From the NCBI GenBank assembly GCA_963576735.1, contig OY755197.1:10986501-11050500 (forward strand): DNA of 64,000 nt, in the 5' to 3' direction. The position numbers and the translations under genes were made by a program. The stretch's first letter is position 1. The number at the start of each line of letters is the position of its first letter. The notes beneath the pieces were generated by a model. The model was not told the origin of the DNA. It was given only the letters and a program-made list of their open reading frames with translations, and did no database searches. Below are positions 32,524-43,518 of this stretch, in pieces. The DNA comes from Bedellia somnulentella. Lineage: Eukaryota; Arthropoda; Insecta; Lepidoptera; Bedelliidae.

Positions 32524-32612
32524 CTAGCTTGATCTGTGTATAATATGTCCGTATAATATTTATTTATTATTTATTAATCTTTACATACTGTATCTGGTCT
32601 AGGATTCAATCA

Positions 32613-32731
32613 TCTATACTTATAATAAATCTGTAGAGAGGTCAATTCTGTACATGAAATATATTTTCAAAATAACCATTAGGTGGTGATTAGGGATCGA
32701 TACTGATGCCAAAAATGCAATCAGTAAAATT

Positions 32732-32765
<34 letters not shown>

Positions 32766-33346
32766 GGTTTGTATGTTCCTTATGGAAACAAAAACTACTC
32801 GACGGATTTTGACGAAACTTGGTACAATTATTCTTCATACACCTGCGCAGGTTTTTGTATACTTTCCAGCTGAGTAGTAAAGGGGAATTTTGGGAAATTT
32901 TGGGAAAACGGGAGAAGTTACTCCATTTTTTAAGCTTCCGTCGCGTGTGCAGCCTCAATGGTTAAACTTAGATAGAAATCATGTGTGACGGAAATATTCT
33001 TCATAAAATTATCTAAAAAAAAATCCTCAGCAGTTTATGTCTATCTTTTACGGTTGACTCTCAATAACACGTGTAATTCCTGATAGCTTAGCAGTTCAGA
33101 TCATTCTGATTATATTTGTTTACTCTTACGTTTGTAAACGTCTCACTCATCCCAAATTTAAAAAAGGTTACATTATTACCTATTCAATAAAAAAAGAATC
33201 ATAGAAATCGGTAGACAAACACCGAAATCTATACTTATAATAAATCTGTAGAGAGGTCAATTCTGTACATGAAATATATTTTCAAAATAACTATCAGGTT
33301 GTGATTAGGGATCGATACTGATGCCAAAAATGCAATCAGTAAAATT

Positions 33347-33384
<38 letters not shown>

Positions 33385-34531
33385 GGTTTGTATGTTCCTT
33401 ATGGAAACGAAAACTACTCGATGGATTTTAACGAAACTTGGTACAATTATTCTTCATACTCCTGCGCAGGTTTTGGTATACTTTCCAGCAGAGTATTAAA
33501 GGGGAATTTTGGGAAATTTTGGGAAAACGGGAGAAGTTACTCCATTTTTTAAGCTTCCGTCGCGTGTGCAGCCTTAATGGTTAAACTTACATAGAAATCA
33601 TGTATGACGGAAATATTCTTCATAAAATTATCTAAAAAAAAATTCTCAACAGTTTATGTCTATCTTTTACGGTTGACTCACAATAACACGTGTATTTCCT
33701 GATAGCTTAGCAGTTCGGAACATTCTGATTATATTTGTTTACTCTTACGTTTGTAAACCTCTCACTCATCCCTAATTTAAAAAAGGTAACATTATTACCT
33801 ATTCAATAAAAAAAGATTCATAGAAATCGGTAGAGAAACACCGAAATTATACATAAAATAAGCCATCGCGCCCGTGATCAAAACCAAATCTTTACTAATT
33901 TCCAGTAGTTGCATCCTACATCACGTAATGATTTATTGTTTAGTATAAGTACTTCATAGCGTTTTATTCCAAAATTTGCTATAAAACGGAAATACTGAAC
34001 CGTTCATTAAAGCGCATTCAAAATCACCAAACTACACTGTTTAGGGAGTGCTATAAATTTAATAAATTGAAAACATTGCGCTGAATTTCACAATGCTTGA
34101 GCAGTGACTGAAGAAAGAAACCTCAGATATTTAAAAAAACAACGCTACCCGTGCGAAGCTGGGACGATCCACTAGTTATACATAAAATAAGCCATCGCGC
34201 CCGTGATCAAAACCAAATCTTTGCTAATTTACATATAACATACTAGATGGCGCCAGTAGTTGCATCCTACATCACGTAATGATTTATTTTTTAGACTGTT
34301 ATATATACTTCATAGTGTTTTATTTCAAAATTTGCTATTAAACGGAAATACTGAACCGTTCATCAAAGCGCATTTAAAATCACCAAACTACACTGTTTAG
34401 GGAGTGCTATAAATTTAATAAATTGAAAACATTGCGCTGAATTTCACAATGCTTGAGCAGTGACTGAAGAAAGAAACCTCAGATATTTAAAAAAACAACG
34501 CTACCCGTGCGAAGCTGGGACGATCCACTAG
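32613..34531 (+). mobile_element. Non-autonomous Helitron (outer), split by a sister copy
   Basis: Outer element = 32613-33227 plus 34176-34531 (971 bp). It starts A|TCTATACTTATAATAAATC and ends CGATCCACTAG|T. It carries a TCTG microsatellite (about 32733-32764). The ORF read through it (HTNRQTDRQTD) is a translation of that microsatellite. Confidence 0.9.
33228..34175 (+). mobile_element. Non-autonomous Helitron (inner), 948 bp, nested in sister
   Basis: Inserted between A33227 and T34176 of the outer copy: CACCGAAA | TTATACATAAAAT reads through in the outer element exactly as it does uninterrupted in this inner copy. Ends TC...CTAG. TCTG microsatellite at about 33349-33384. Confidence 0.9.
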
Positions 34532-34629
34532 TAAATAATATATATTAACTGTAGCATACACATTTCATTATATAATTTGTCCATTAACACATTTAGTTGG
34601 CATCTTACACAGTCTCCAAAAACCAAACA

Positions 34630-34853
34630 TACATACATACATACATATACTCACAGCTACAATTCCCTAAAATCCTCAGCCACTTTTGGAAGATGAGTGG
34701 GGAAAAGATGGTAAAATAAAGGTTTTTGGTGATGGGTCTCCAACCGCATCGCCAAAAATCCAATTAAAAGCCGCAATACCCTTAGTTGCCTCTTACGTAC
34801 ACCCATCGGTAGAAACGGGGTAGTGATATTCTAAGCCGACACTACACGGCGCT
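34630..34853 (-). repeat. SINE-B with 11-bp target duplication, internal deletion
   Basis: AAAACCAAACA at 34619-34629 and 34854-34864. About 30 bp after GCTACAATTCCCT are missing. Confidence 0.95.
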
Positions 34854-34864
34854 AAAACCAAACA

Positions 34865-35222
34865 CTGGATAGTAAACGTTTCTGCTACGCCCTTATTGCA
34901 CATTTTTTCCAATCTTGTATTAAAATATAATAAAGAATTCCAAAAAACATGTTATTTAATTAGAATATTAATAAAAGTTCACCAAGTTCAAGGCCTGGGA
35001 TTGTTTATACAAACTTTAAAATTATGAGGCAAAATAATTTACATATTATAATATAATGATAATTATCATTTTAGATAGTTGTTTTTTACAACTTTCGGTT
35101 GTTTTGATAAAATAGCTGTGGGTATTGTTGACAAACGATAACAGTTACAAATGTAAGAATTTGATGAGGAAAATACCGGCGAATTTAGTCTAGGACGTCC
35201 AAATATAATCTTCAATCTATAT
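34865..35222. other. AT-rich spacer
   Basis: No ORF or repeat recognised. Confidence 0.3.
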
Positions 35223-35272
35223 TACATACAAACATATTCTCACAGCTATAAATCCCAAAGAGGGACTTAGGA
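35223..35272 (-). repeat. SINE-B 3' remnant
   Basis: ACATATTCTCACAGCTATAAA only. Confidence 0.6.
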
Positions 35273-35564
35273 CATTAAAAAGAATTACTGCATTTGGAGC
35301 CATTTAAAAGTATTAACTGCAGAAGGAATACAAAAGTACAAGTTTTATACAAGTAGTATGTAGTGTAACTTGAATATATATATAATAGTATATAGTCACA
35401 CTCATTAAATGTTGTGTTGACTCGCTGGGTGACCTCTTAATCAATGTCACTCCACGCAGTCACCCCAGATAAACAAAATGGCTTCCGAGATAGTTCCGAG
35501 CAAATGCGATCGCAAATCTGGTGACCCTGCCTTTCTAGGTTATACACTATTTGTTTTAACATCA
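35273..35564. other. Unassigned; GC-rich patch 35420-35540
   Basis: CTGGGTGAC and GTCACCCCAG form a potential stem around 35425-35467. A short frame, MASEIVPSKCDRKSGDP, follows at about 35478. Not identified. Confidence 0.3.
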
Positions 35565-35760
35565 TCATCAGATATTCAAGACCTTAGTTTCCATTGGAGT
35601 AGGCAGAGATTATGAATCAACACTTTATACGATTCTGGCAAACTTCTTTATCTTCATCTGCTTTTAAGGAGCTTTTCATACATGCTTTGCACATTATCTT
35701 TATTAGATTTAAATGTGTCCTCCGTGTTCGTCCTTTATTCACATTAAACACCACTTATGT
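35565..35760 (-). repeat. LINE-T 3' end, strongly diverged
   Basis: CCATTGGAGTAGGCAGAG at about 35593 and antisense of the KRLMD region can be followed with many changes. Confidence 0.45.
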
Positions 35761-35815
35761 GTTGTATAAATGTGTTTCTAGGCATTTATAAATGGAAATC
35801 TAAGTTATCTAAGCA

Positions 35816-36183
35816 ACCGTGATAGCCCAGTGGGTAGAACACTCGCTTATCGTGCAAACGACTAGTGTTAAAATCCTGGGTCGGGCCTACACCAATTTGT
35901 CTTTTCTAAAAACATATGTGTGGTTAATTTATCATGGTTGTTAACGGTGAGGGAAAACATCGTGAGGAAACCCACATGGCTGAGTTGTACTTAGTCTTGT
36001 GACAGTGTATTCGTACAAAACGGCGATAGGCCTGCCCCCTATCACGTGAGTACACTGTCCATGCAAAACGTGGGTACTCTGAACACCAGGTGACAAAGTC
36101 ACGCGATGTTCAGAAGTATAAGTACCTCTGCCAACCCCTTCGGGGATATTCGGCGTGAACGTTTATGTTATGTTTTGTTATAA
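35816..36183 (+). repeat. SINE-A, best full-length copy
   Basis: ACCGTGATAGCCCAGTGGG (A-box), B-box-like region at about 35868-35885, 3' end CCCCTTCGGGGATATTCGG then CGTGAACG and a GTTATGTT tail. Confidence 0.95.
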
Positions 36184-36296
36184 ACAAAAACTTGATTGCT
36201 CAGCAGACAGATATTTCTATGCATGGATTTGAGTCCTTTTCAACATGACAAGTGATTTACTTATATTTTTTTATGTTTAACTAGATATGTTTAAAT

Positions 36297-36547
36297 TACA
36301 TACATACATACATATACTTACGGCTATAAATCCCTAGTAGGGGTAGTCAGAGCTAAGGAGTTAGAAATTCCTCAGCTACTTTTGGAAAGTTAAGTTGGAA
36401 AAAGATGGTAAAATAAAGGTTGTTGGTGATGTGTCTCCAACCGCATCGCCCAAAAATCCCTTAAAAGCCCCAATACCGTTAGTCGCCTCTTACATACACC
36501 CACCGGAAGAATAGGGGTAGTGCTATTCTAAGCCGACACTCCACAGC
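36297..36547 (-). repeat. SINE-B
   Basis: Full length; AAATTACAT / AAATTTACAT flank it as an approximate target duplication. Confidence 0.9.
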
Positions 36548-36572
36548 AAATTTACATGTTAAAATAGACATT

Positions 36573-36574
<2 letters not shown>

Positions 36575-36613
<39 letters not shown>
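36575..36613. repeat. TA microsatellite
   Basis: About 19 TA units. Confidence 0.95.
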
Positions 36614-36615
<2 letters not shown>

Positions 36616-36745
36616 AAAGCGGCGGTAAAACTGTGCAGGTAAAAACTATTGAAATCATTCGAACACGAGGTGAAGAAATACTAAGAGTACTCGTATGAAT
36701 GTAAAAGCTTTAAAAACTACTATACTTGGCAGGATAAATATGCCT

Positions 36746-36976
36746 TGCCGTGTAGTGTCGGCTTAGAATAACACTACCCCATTTCTACCCGTGGGTGATC
36801 GTAAGAGGCGACTAAGTGTATAGAGGCTTTTTAAGTGATTTTTGGGCGATCTGGTTGCAGACCCGTCACCAAAAACATTTATTATTACACTCTTTTCCTC
36901 AATCAACTTCCAAAAGCGGCTGAGGAATTTCTGATTTCAAAGCTCTGGCTACCCCGTTAAGGGATTTATAGCCGTG
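36746..36976 (+). repeat. SINE-B
   Basis: GATAAATATG before the head is repeated after the short GTGAGTAT tail, a target duplication of about 12 bp. Confidence 0.9.
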
Positions 36977-36989
36977 AGTATGATAAATA

Positions 36990-37574
36990 TGTCCTTTCAC
37001 TTTTTTCACATTAGACCCACTGTTGTCGTAGTAGGTAATTAAATTAGTCTAACTCAGAATATTTTCAATATTAAGACTAAGGGAAAATCAATAAAGAGAA
37101 AACTGTGAAATTTGCATACAGCTGTCGCAATAATACGTGTTTACTTGTTTCAATATATATAGTGGGCGAAATGTGGGCTCGAACCGTTTCGTCACTGCAC
37201 TAGTGGGATTGAACTTCACACGAGACAAATTTGTGGCGGTTTGCCAAACTCATATTACTAAAATAATTAAATTGTATCAAAACTACGTAATATGATTTGG
37301 TATAAAGAGATTTTGATGATGATTTTAGTATTAGAAAGCTTAAGAAATGCCTTGGTGTGATAGGTTTTTAGGGTGATTGAATCTACTTACTGTGATAATG
37401 TTTCCCTTATATTAAATTGTACAATGAAGTTCTTAAGTTTTATGAAGATAATACAAAAAACTATGTTTGGATTTTTCTATCAATTACTTTCTATCATTTT
37501 TCTATCTATTATTCTATCTGTATTCATCATTCATCATAATTTATTTGTTGTTTCTATTCTAATTAATTAGGAGT
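36990..37574. other. Unassigned stretch
   Basis: GGGCTCGAACC at about 37170 resembles a T-arm. The 65-aa ORF at 37373-37570 is hydrophobic and AT-driven, without recognisable motif. Confidence 0.3.
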
Positions 37575-37761
37575 ATAAACGAACAAATGCTTTGCAGTCA
37601 AAGCGGTCAATTTGTGGAACTCACTACCAGTTGACATACGGCTGTCATCATCTTTAAGCATATTTAAAGATAAATTAAAATCTCATTTTTTAAGACCTTA
37701 GGTTGGTAGATTTTATAATGATAATTATATGTCTGTATTAGTATTTATTATACAATATATA

Positions 37762-37797
<36 letters not shown>

Positions 37798-38105
37798 GTA
37801 TGTGTATATTTATTAAGAAGAAGTATATTTAAAATAATTATTATACATATTGGATATATAAATTAATATTTAGGTTAGGGTTGTAAATAGGTTGTGTTTA
37901 GTTAAGTTTGGTTTTGTATACTGATTGTCATTTATTTCTAGTTAAGACTTGTGTACTTGTTTTTCCTCACCATAAAGGTTGACTGGAAGAAATCGCGTTA
38001 AGGCGATAAGTCTGCCTTTGTGTACTTAGTCCTAATGATCTGTACCTATATAAAAACATTGTATTTGTATGCAACAAAATGTTCCAATAAAATAGATTGC
38101 TTTTG
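37575..38105 (+). repeat. LINE 3' end (CR1/Jockey-like)
   Basis: Translation AVKAVNLWNSLPVD...LSSSLSIFKDKLKSHF is the typical C-terminus of a LINE RT protein, stopped near 37700. The 3' UTR follows, including TA repeats (37764-37792) and the GTTGACTGGAAGAAATCGCG block shared with 6583-6755. Confidence 0.7.
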
Positions 38106-38500
38106 ATTAATTAAAAATATTTGAACTTAGTCCAACTTTCCACCACTAAACTGACAGATAACAATCACAGATAGTGGCAATACCACTAAGTGAATACAAA
38201 CAACTCTTAATTCACCTCCAAAACGCCCTCATAACAAGGTGGATGCCCTTCCGAGTTGAAGAGATCGCTTTTACTGATATGACCGGCAATTCGACTTTTA
38301 CTTTTAAAACTGTGTTTTTGTATATATTTTCTATGTGACGTGCAATAAAGAATTCTTTAAATTATATTATATTCTTAAAATCATGCATACATTAAAAAAA
38401 AAAAATGGAAACTTCTGTGCAGCAGCTTTGGAAGGATGAGTCAGAAGCAATGTAACTTCAAGACCCTGAACCTCGAAGTATATTTTTATAGCTATAATAA
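38106..38500. other. Unassigned spacer
   Basis: No convincing ORF or repeat. Confidence 0.3.
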
Positions 38501-38740
38501 ACATATACTCACGGCTATAAATCTCAAGAAGAGGTAGCCAAAGGTAAGGAATTAGAAATTCCTCAGCGACTTCTGGAAATTTGAGTGGGGAAAAGGTAGT
38601 AAAAACAAAGGTTGTTGGTGATGGGTCTGCAACCGCATCGCCCAAAAATCCTTTAAAAGCCCCAATACCGTTAGTCGCCTCTTACGAACACCCACCGGAA
38701 GAAATTATGTATTGCTATTCTAAACCGACACTAAACAGCA
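38501..38740 (-). repeat. SINE-B
   Basis: Short tail (ACATATACTCACGG), full body, head CGACACTAAACAGC. Confidence 0.9.
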
Positions 38741-38776
38741 ATATAACAATATACGCTATATAATAATATATATAAA

Positions 38777-39160
38777 TATAACATAACATACCATAACATA
38801 ACATAAACGTTCACGCCGTTTATCCCCGAAGGGGTTGGCAGAGGTACCAATACTCCTAAACTCACATGGCAAGCGCCATCTAGTTTCCAGAGAAGGTACC
38901 CACGTTTTGCTTAGACAGTGTACTCACGTGATAGGGGGCAGGCCTATCGCCGTTTTGTACGAATACACTGTCACATGACTAAGTACAACTCAGCCATGTG
39001 GGTTTCCTCACGATGTTTTCCATCACCGTTAGCAACCATGATAAATTAACCACACATATGACTTTAGAAAAGACAAATTGGTGTAGGTCTGTCCCAGGAT
39101 TGGAACTCACGCCCTTCTGTTTTTCGGGCGGGTATTCTACCCACTGGACTATCATGTCGC
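38777..39160 (-). repeat. SINE-A, variant subfamily
   Basis: AACATAACATACCATAAC tail; carries the GTTTCCAGAGAAGGTACCC variant and an ATCATGTCG head. Confidence 0.9.
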
Positions 39161-39199
39161 TATATAAATATATAAGCTATATAATAATTTACTTGAACT

Positions 39200-39785
39200 T
39201 AAACTCAAAGATCACGCTGCTTTTCCCCGAAAGGGCGGCAGAGGTATATACTTGCGAACATTACGTGACATTTTGGTTTGCTGGTGTTCGGAGTACCCAC
39301 GTTTTCTTTCTTTGTGACAGGGCATTCACGATATTACCCTTTGTAGGAATTCACATGACAACTCCTGCTGCTGTGTAGTGACGGCTTAGAATAACACTAC
39401 CCCTTTCTGTCGGTGGGTGTACGTAAGAGATGACTAACGGTATTGGGGCTTATAAGGGATTTTTGGGCGATGCGGTTGGAGACCCATCACCAACAACCTT
39501 TGTTTTGCCATCTTTTCCCCACTCAACTTTCCAAAAGTGGCTGAGGAACTTCTAGTTCCTAAGCTCTGGCTACCCCTTCTTGGGATTTATAGTCGTGAGT
39601 ACCTATATGTGTGTATGTGTGATGTCACATGACAACTCCACAGTTTTCTCACAGTTCAAAACACGATACATTAACCACACATTTACACATAAGCTTAGAC
39701 AAAACCACACTGGTGTAGGCTGGATTCAGGATTAAAAACCAAGCCTCTCTGCATGGTACTCCCCACTGAGCTATTACAATAACTT
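39200..39785 (-). repeat. SINE-A, old copy split by SINE-B
   Basis: Diverged body 39200-39365 resumes at 39640-39785 with the B-box and A-box region (GAGCTATTACAA). Confidence 0.75.
39366..39624 (+). repeat. SINE-B with 15-bp target duplication, inside SINE-A
   Basis: TCACATGACAACTCC at 39351-39365 and 39625-39639 defines the insertion exactly. The element begins TGCTGCTGTGTAGTG. Confidence 0.95.
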
Positions 39786-39810
39786 GACCCTTGAAGTATT
39801 ATACATCATT

Positions 39811-40066
39811 ACATACATACATACATATACTCACGGCTATAAATCCCTAGAAAGGGTAGCCAGAGCTAAGGAACTAGAAGTTCCTCAGCCACTTTTGGAA
39901 AGATGAGTAAGGAAAATATGGCCAAATAAAGGTTGTTGGTGATGGGTCTCCAGCCGCATCGCCCAAAAATCCCTTAAAAGCCCCAAAACCGTAAGTCGCC
40001 TCTTACGTACACCCACTGGAAAATTGGGGTAGTGCTATTCTAAGCCGACACTTCACAACAGCACTA
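39811..40066 (-). repeat. SINE-B
   Basis: Full length, CATAC tail to CGACACTTCACAACAGC head. Confidence 0.9.
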
Positions 40067-40182
40067 CCGAATGCGTGTACAAATTTTGATTTAAATTGCT
40101 TCAACCGTTTCGGAGGAGTTTAGTGTCAAACATTGTGACACGTGAGTACTGAATAATGAAGATATTTATTCCCGGTTTCCAG

Positions 40183-40297
40183 AATAATGAACGGGCACAC
40201 GGTGATCAACGGGTCCAGACGAGACGAGCTGCACAACTGGAACCAGCAGTTCCTGCCACCACCGCTGTATATCGAGCAGACTGTTAGGGCACAGAAG
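40183..40297 (+). CDS. Candidate internal or first coding exon of a host gene
   Basis: A 115-bp GC-rich segment stands out from AT-rich flanks. It is preceded by CCCGGTTTCCAG (acceptor) and followed by AAG|GTAAGCATT (donor). One frame is open throughout: one base, then 38 codons, including MNGHTVINGSRRDEL and later NWNQQFLPPPLYIEQ. The other two frames contain stops. ATG at 40187-40189 could be the initiator if the upstream exon is non-coding. The protein is not recognised; the peptide is polar with no membrane segment, as for a cytosolic tail or linker. No neighbouring coding exon was found with confidence. Confidence 0.6.
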
Positions 40298-40324
40298 GTA
40301 AGCATTGGAATATCTTACTTATTA

Positions 40325-40563
40325 ATAAACATAACATAAACGTTCACGCCGAATATCCCCGAAGGATTTGGCAGAGGTACTAATACTTCTAAACATCACG
40401 TGATATTGTCACCTGGCGTTCAGTGTACCCACGTTATGCATGGACAGTGTACTCACGTGATAAGGGGCAGGCCTATCAAGGTTTGTACGAATACACGGTC
40501 ACATGACTAAGTACAACTCAGATATGTGGATTTCCTCACGATGTTTTCCCTCACCGTTAACAA
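40325..40563 (-). repeat. SINE-A, 5'-truncated
   Basis: AACATAAACGTTCACGCCG tail to CCTCACCGTTAAC; the tRNA-like head is missing. Confidence 0.9.
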
Positions 40564-40570
40564 ATTAATA

Positions 40571-40672
40571 ATTAATGAAGGATAGAAAAATTTCAACACC
40601 AGTGGGGATGGAACCCACGACCTCCTACCGACTCTTCTCGACTTCCTTTATTTATTAAATATCTTCTATATA
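40571..40672 (-). repeat. tRNA-bearing repeat, degenerate
   Basis: GGATAGAAAAATTTCAACACC, GGAACCCACGACC and a TTTATTTATTAA flank match the 318-bp unit; the tRNA-like core is decayed. Confidence 0.55.
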
Positions 40673-40714
40673 TACATACATACTAAATCAGCTGCCTAGA
40701 CGCGTAAAACTGAC

Positions 40715-40815
40715 AACCTTTATTTTACAATCTGTTCCCCACCCAACTTCCGAAATTGGCTGAAAGATTTCTAACTCTGCCAACCCCATTTTGGGATTAA
40801 TAGCCGTTGATGATA
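40715..40815 (+). repeat. SINE-B remnant
   Basis: CAACCTTTATTTTAC to GGGATTAATAGCCG, 3' half only. Confidence 0.6.
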
Positions 40816-40845
40816 GGTCTTCAGCTTCAGTCACCTAGTACAACA

Positions 40846-41062
40846 ATCATCACGGCTATAAAAACCTAGAAGAGGTAGCCAGAGCTAAGGAATTAGAAAT
40901 TCCTCAGCCACTGTTGGAAGTTAAGTGGGAAAAAGATGGTAAATTAAAGGGTATTTGACGTGTTGATTTAATGTTGGTGATGGGTCTTCAACTGTAACGC
41001 CCATAGTTCCATTAAAAAGCTCCAATACCCTTAGTCACCTCTTAAGTACATCCACGTGAAGA
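40846..41062 (-). repeat. SINE-B, diverged with short insertion
   Basis: TCACGGCTATAAAAACC to CACGTGAAGAAA; an extra TATTTGACGTGTTGATTTA lies in the middle and the head is missing. Confidence 0.75.
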
Positions 41063-41384
41063 AAAATATTTATTTATATATTTATTTTATAATAAAAATG
41101 CACCGGGTAATAATTGTACGTTGAGTACAAAAAAGGGAAAATTATTGAAAATGATAATGTATTCTTGAAACAAAAGCTTAAATTGTTTTATATGCTCGCC
41201 TCATATTGTTATAATTTCTAAACACCTGTTAATAAAATTTTGCGCAAGTTTTGCACTCCCTTAATATTTAGATTAACATTAATCCCAGATTTTGTAAAGG
41301 CTCCCACATGAGGGTAAAAAAACCAGAACTCTCTCTCGTAAAAAAGTATAAAAAATACGAATGAAAAAAAACATGTTTGTAAAA
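41063..41384. other. AT-rich spacer
   Basis: No repeat or convincing ORF. Confidence 0.3.
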
Positions 41385-41470
41385 GAAGCTTGTGAGGTTG
41401 GCGAGGATCGTACAAAATGGCGATCTATAGTCTCTGCTTACCCCAATGGGAACTAATAGCTTGAGTATAT
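41385..41470 (+). repeat. LINE-T 3' end, short
   Basis: GAGGTTGGCGAGGATCGTAC then CTGCTTACCCCAATGGGAAC with a TATATA tail; strongly 5'-truncated. Confidence 0.65.
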
Positions 41471-41734
41471 ATACCTATGTTGGTATATTTATCTAAATAC
41501 CATAATAACACCTACCGCATAATCTTTAACAATATTGTTAAATAACTAAATAGAGTGTAATGAAACAATATATTTTATGAGCCAAAGAATTGCAATGGAT
41601 CTCTTGTGGTTTATTATATTATTACGTTCTCTGATAAGTTTGTTTTCTTCGTATTGTTTGAACAGTCTAGATAACACATTTTATTCTTGTCTTCTACGTT
41701 TTTAATTATACTTACTCACATACACACGCCCGTT

Positions 41735-42000
41735 ATTACCGTTGGGGTAGGCAGACTAGCGATCGCCACTTAACACGATCTTGACAAATCTCTTGCTTCT
41801 CTTATATTCATTATTTTTCTCATACATGCTCTTTTATTCTTTTCACTTCGGACCCCCCCCTGCCTTTATAAGAACGTTTTCTATCTTATTATTTCATATT
41901 GGCTCTATATATCTCTTTCGCTACTTTATTTTCATCCATCCTCTCTAAGCGCCCAAACCTCCTTAATATTTCTTTTTCTATCTTATTATTTTATTAATTC
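41735..42000 (-). repeat. LINE-T 3' end
   Basis: The minus strand carries the GHIERMDE-like, RNRRACM-like and AYPNG regions with frameshifts. Faces away from the copy at 42057. Confidence 0.65.
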
Positions 42001-42056
42001 GTGAAATATATACAGAAACGCGTTTACATCAGCATTTTACAATGAAAGAAAAATGA

Positions 42057-42347
42057 ATGTTGAGATGGTTTGGGCATATAGAGAAGATGGATGACAGTAA
42101 ATTGGTAAAAAATAATAGTAATGTTAGTAGAGGACGACCTCGGAGGACACATTTGGATCAAATAGAAAATGTACTCAAAAAGGCAGGTGTCCGCAGTATG
42201 AAGAATAAAAGGGCATGTATGAAAAGATTGATGGATGTGAATGAAGCTAGAGAGGTTTGCCAGGATCGTACAAAGTGGCGATCGATAGTCTCTGCCTACC
42301 CCAATGGGAACTAACGGCGTGAGAATATGTATGTATGTATGTATGTT
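42057..42347 (+). repeat. LINE-T 3' end, intact 85-aa C-terminal frame
   Basis: An open frame (42057-42314) encodes the end of a non-LTR RT protein: RWFGHIEKMDDSKLVK, RGRPRRTHLDQIE, REVCQDRTKWRSIVSAYPNG, stop. The 3' UTR is only about 10 bp (GGCGTGAGAATATG), then GTAT repeats. It is the best copy for comparing tails with SINE-A and SINE-B. Confidence 0.8.
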
Positions 42348-42440
42348 TAAAATGAAACGATTGGTGGAATCGGTCTTACAAACACACATAATTAATTTTT
42401 AATCATACTAGATAGAGAGCTATTTATGTGTATTATTTTT

Positions 42441-42622
42441 GCCGTGAAGTGCCAGTTTAGAATGAATGAAATGGGGAAAAGATGGTGAAATAAAGGTTAT
42501 TGGTGACTGGTCTCCAACCACATCGCCCAAAAATCACTTAAAAAGCCCCTTTACCCTTAGTCGCCTCTTACGATCACGGGTAGAAATGGGGTAGTGTTAT
42601 TTTAAGCTGACACTGCACAGCA
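42441..42622. repeat. SINE-B snap-back copy
   Basis: 25 bp of plus-strand head (GCCGTGAAGTGCCAG...) runs straight into a minus-strand body (42466-42622) ending with its own head. Confidence 0.7.
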
Positions 42623-42629
42623 AACTTAG

Positions 42630-42792
42630 AATGTAGAATGTGTTTTTAAAGTGGTTTTTGGGCGTTGCTGTTGGAGACCCATCTCAAACGATACTTTATT
42701 TCTGCCATCTTCCCCTATCAACTTAAAATTTGGCTGAGGAGTTTCCGCTCTAAAGCTCTGCCAAAGGGTTTATGGCCCAGAGTATATGCATA
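42630..42792 (+). repeat. SINE-B remnant
   Basis: AAAGTGGTTTTTGGGCG to GAGTATATGCAT; diverged, head absent. Confidence 0.65.
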
Positions 42793-43110
42793 GAGAACTA
42801 TGCCATGGATAGACAGAAAAACAGGAGTATATATAAGGTATTCTTGTTAAATACGAAACCCCTATAAAACCCATTAACTAAACTAAACAAACTGAGGCAA
42901 AATTTCAACAAAAACAAATTTGACAACATTGATAGATGTCTGTTGACACATTTCTTTTTTTTTTTAATTTTCATCATTTGGTCTACAAATTGGATTACAT
43001 TATAACTTAAGAATAAACATAATGCAATGTTTTTTTTTTTTGACATGAATTCCTCATGTGGGGATTATTACTCATAAATAAAAGATGTTATTAAAGGAAA
43101 GAAAAATTTC

Positions 43111-43183
43111 GACACTGGCGGGGTTCGAACCCGCGACCTTCGGGTATACGCCCCCGTCGCTCTGCCAACTGAGCTACAGTGTC
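43111..43183 (-). tRNA. tRNA-like sequence, probably not a functional tRNA
   Basis: Complete cloverleaf on the minus strand. The anticodon arm pairs as CGGG/CCCG only, leaving an 8-nt loop GGCGTATA, so no anticodon can be assigned. Confidence 0.4.
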
Positions 43184-43445
43184 AGTTGGCATCCAGCGCG
43201 AAATTTCTCTATCCTTTGTTTCTTTTTTACACGTTCAAGTAGTGTTTGCGTTTCCTACCTCCGAATTTTAACTAATTCGGACGGCCACTTGTCTAACTTT
43301 TCAGATAGAATGCAAATGTTGGAAACGCTTAACTATCACATAATTTAATGTTTTTTTTTTGACATGAATTCCTCATGTGGGGATTATTACTCATAAATAA
43401 AAGATGTTATTAAAGGATAGAGAAATTTCGCGCTGGATGCCAACT

Positions 43446-43518
43446 GACACTGTAGCTCAGTTGGCAGAGCGACGGGGGCGTATACCCGAAGGTCGCGGGT
43501 TCGAACCCCGCCAGTGTC
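43446..43518 (+). tRNA. tRNA-like sequence
   Basis: Same 73-nt sequence, followed by an expanded A run before the TTTTTCTTT trailer, which would act as a pol III stop. Confidence 0.4.

Noticed and set aside
32620..32958. ORF with repeated QTDRQTD
   Set aside because: Translation of the TCTG microsatellite in the Helitron.
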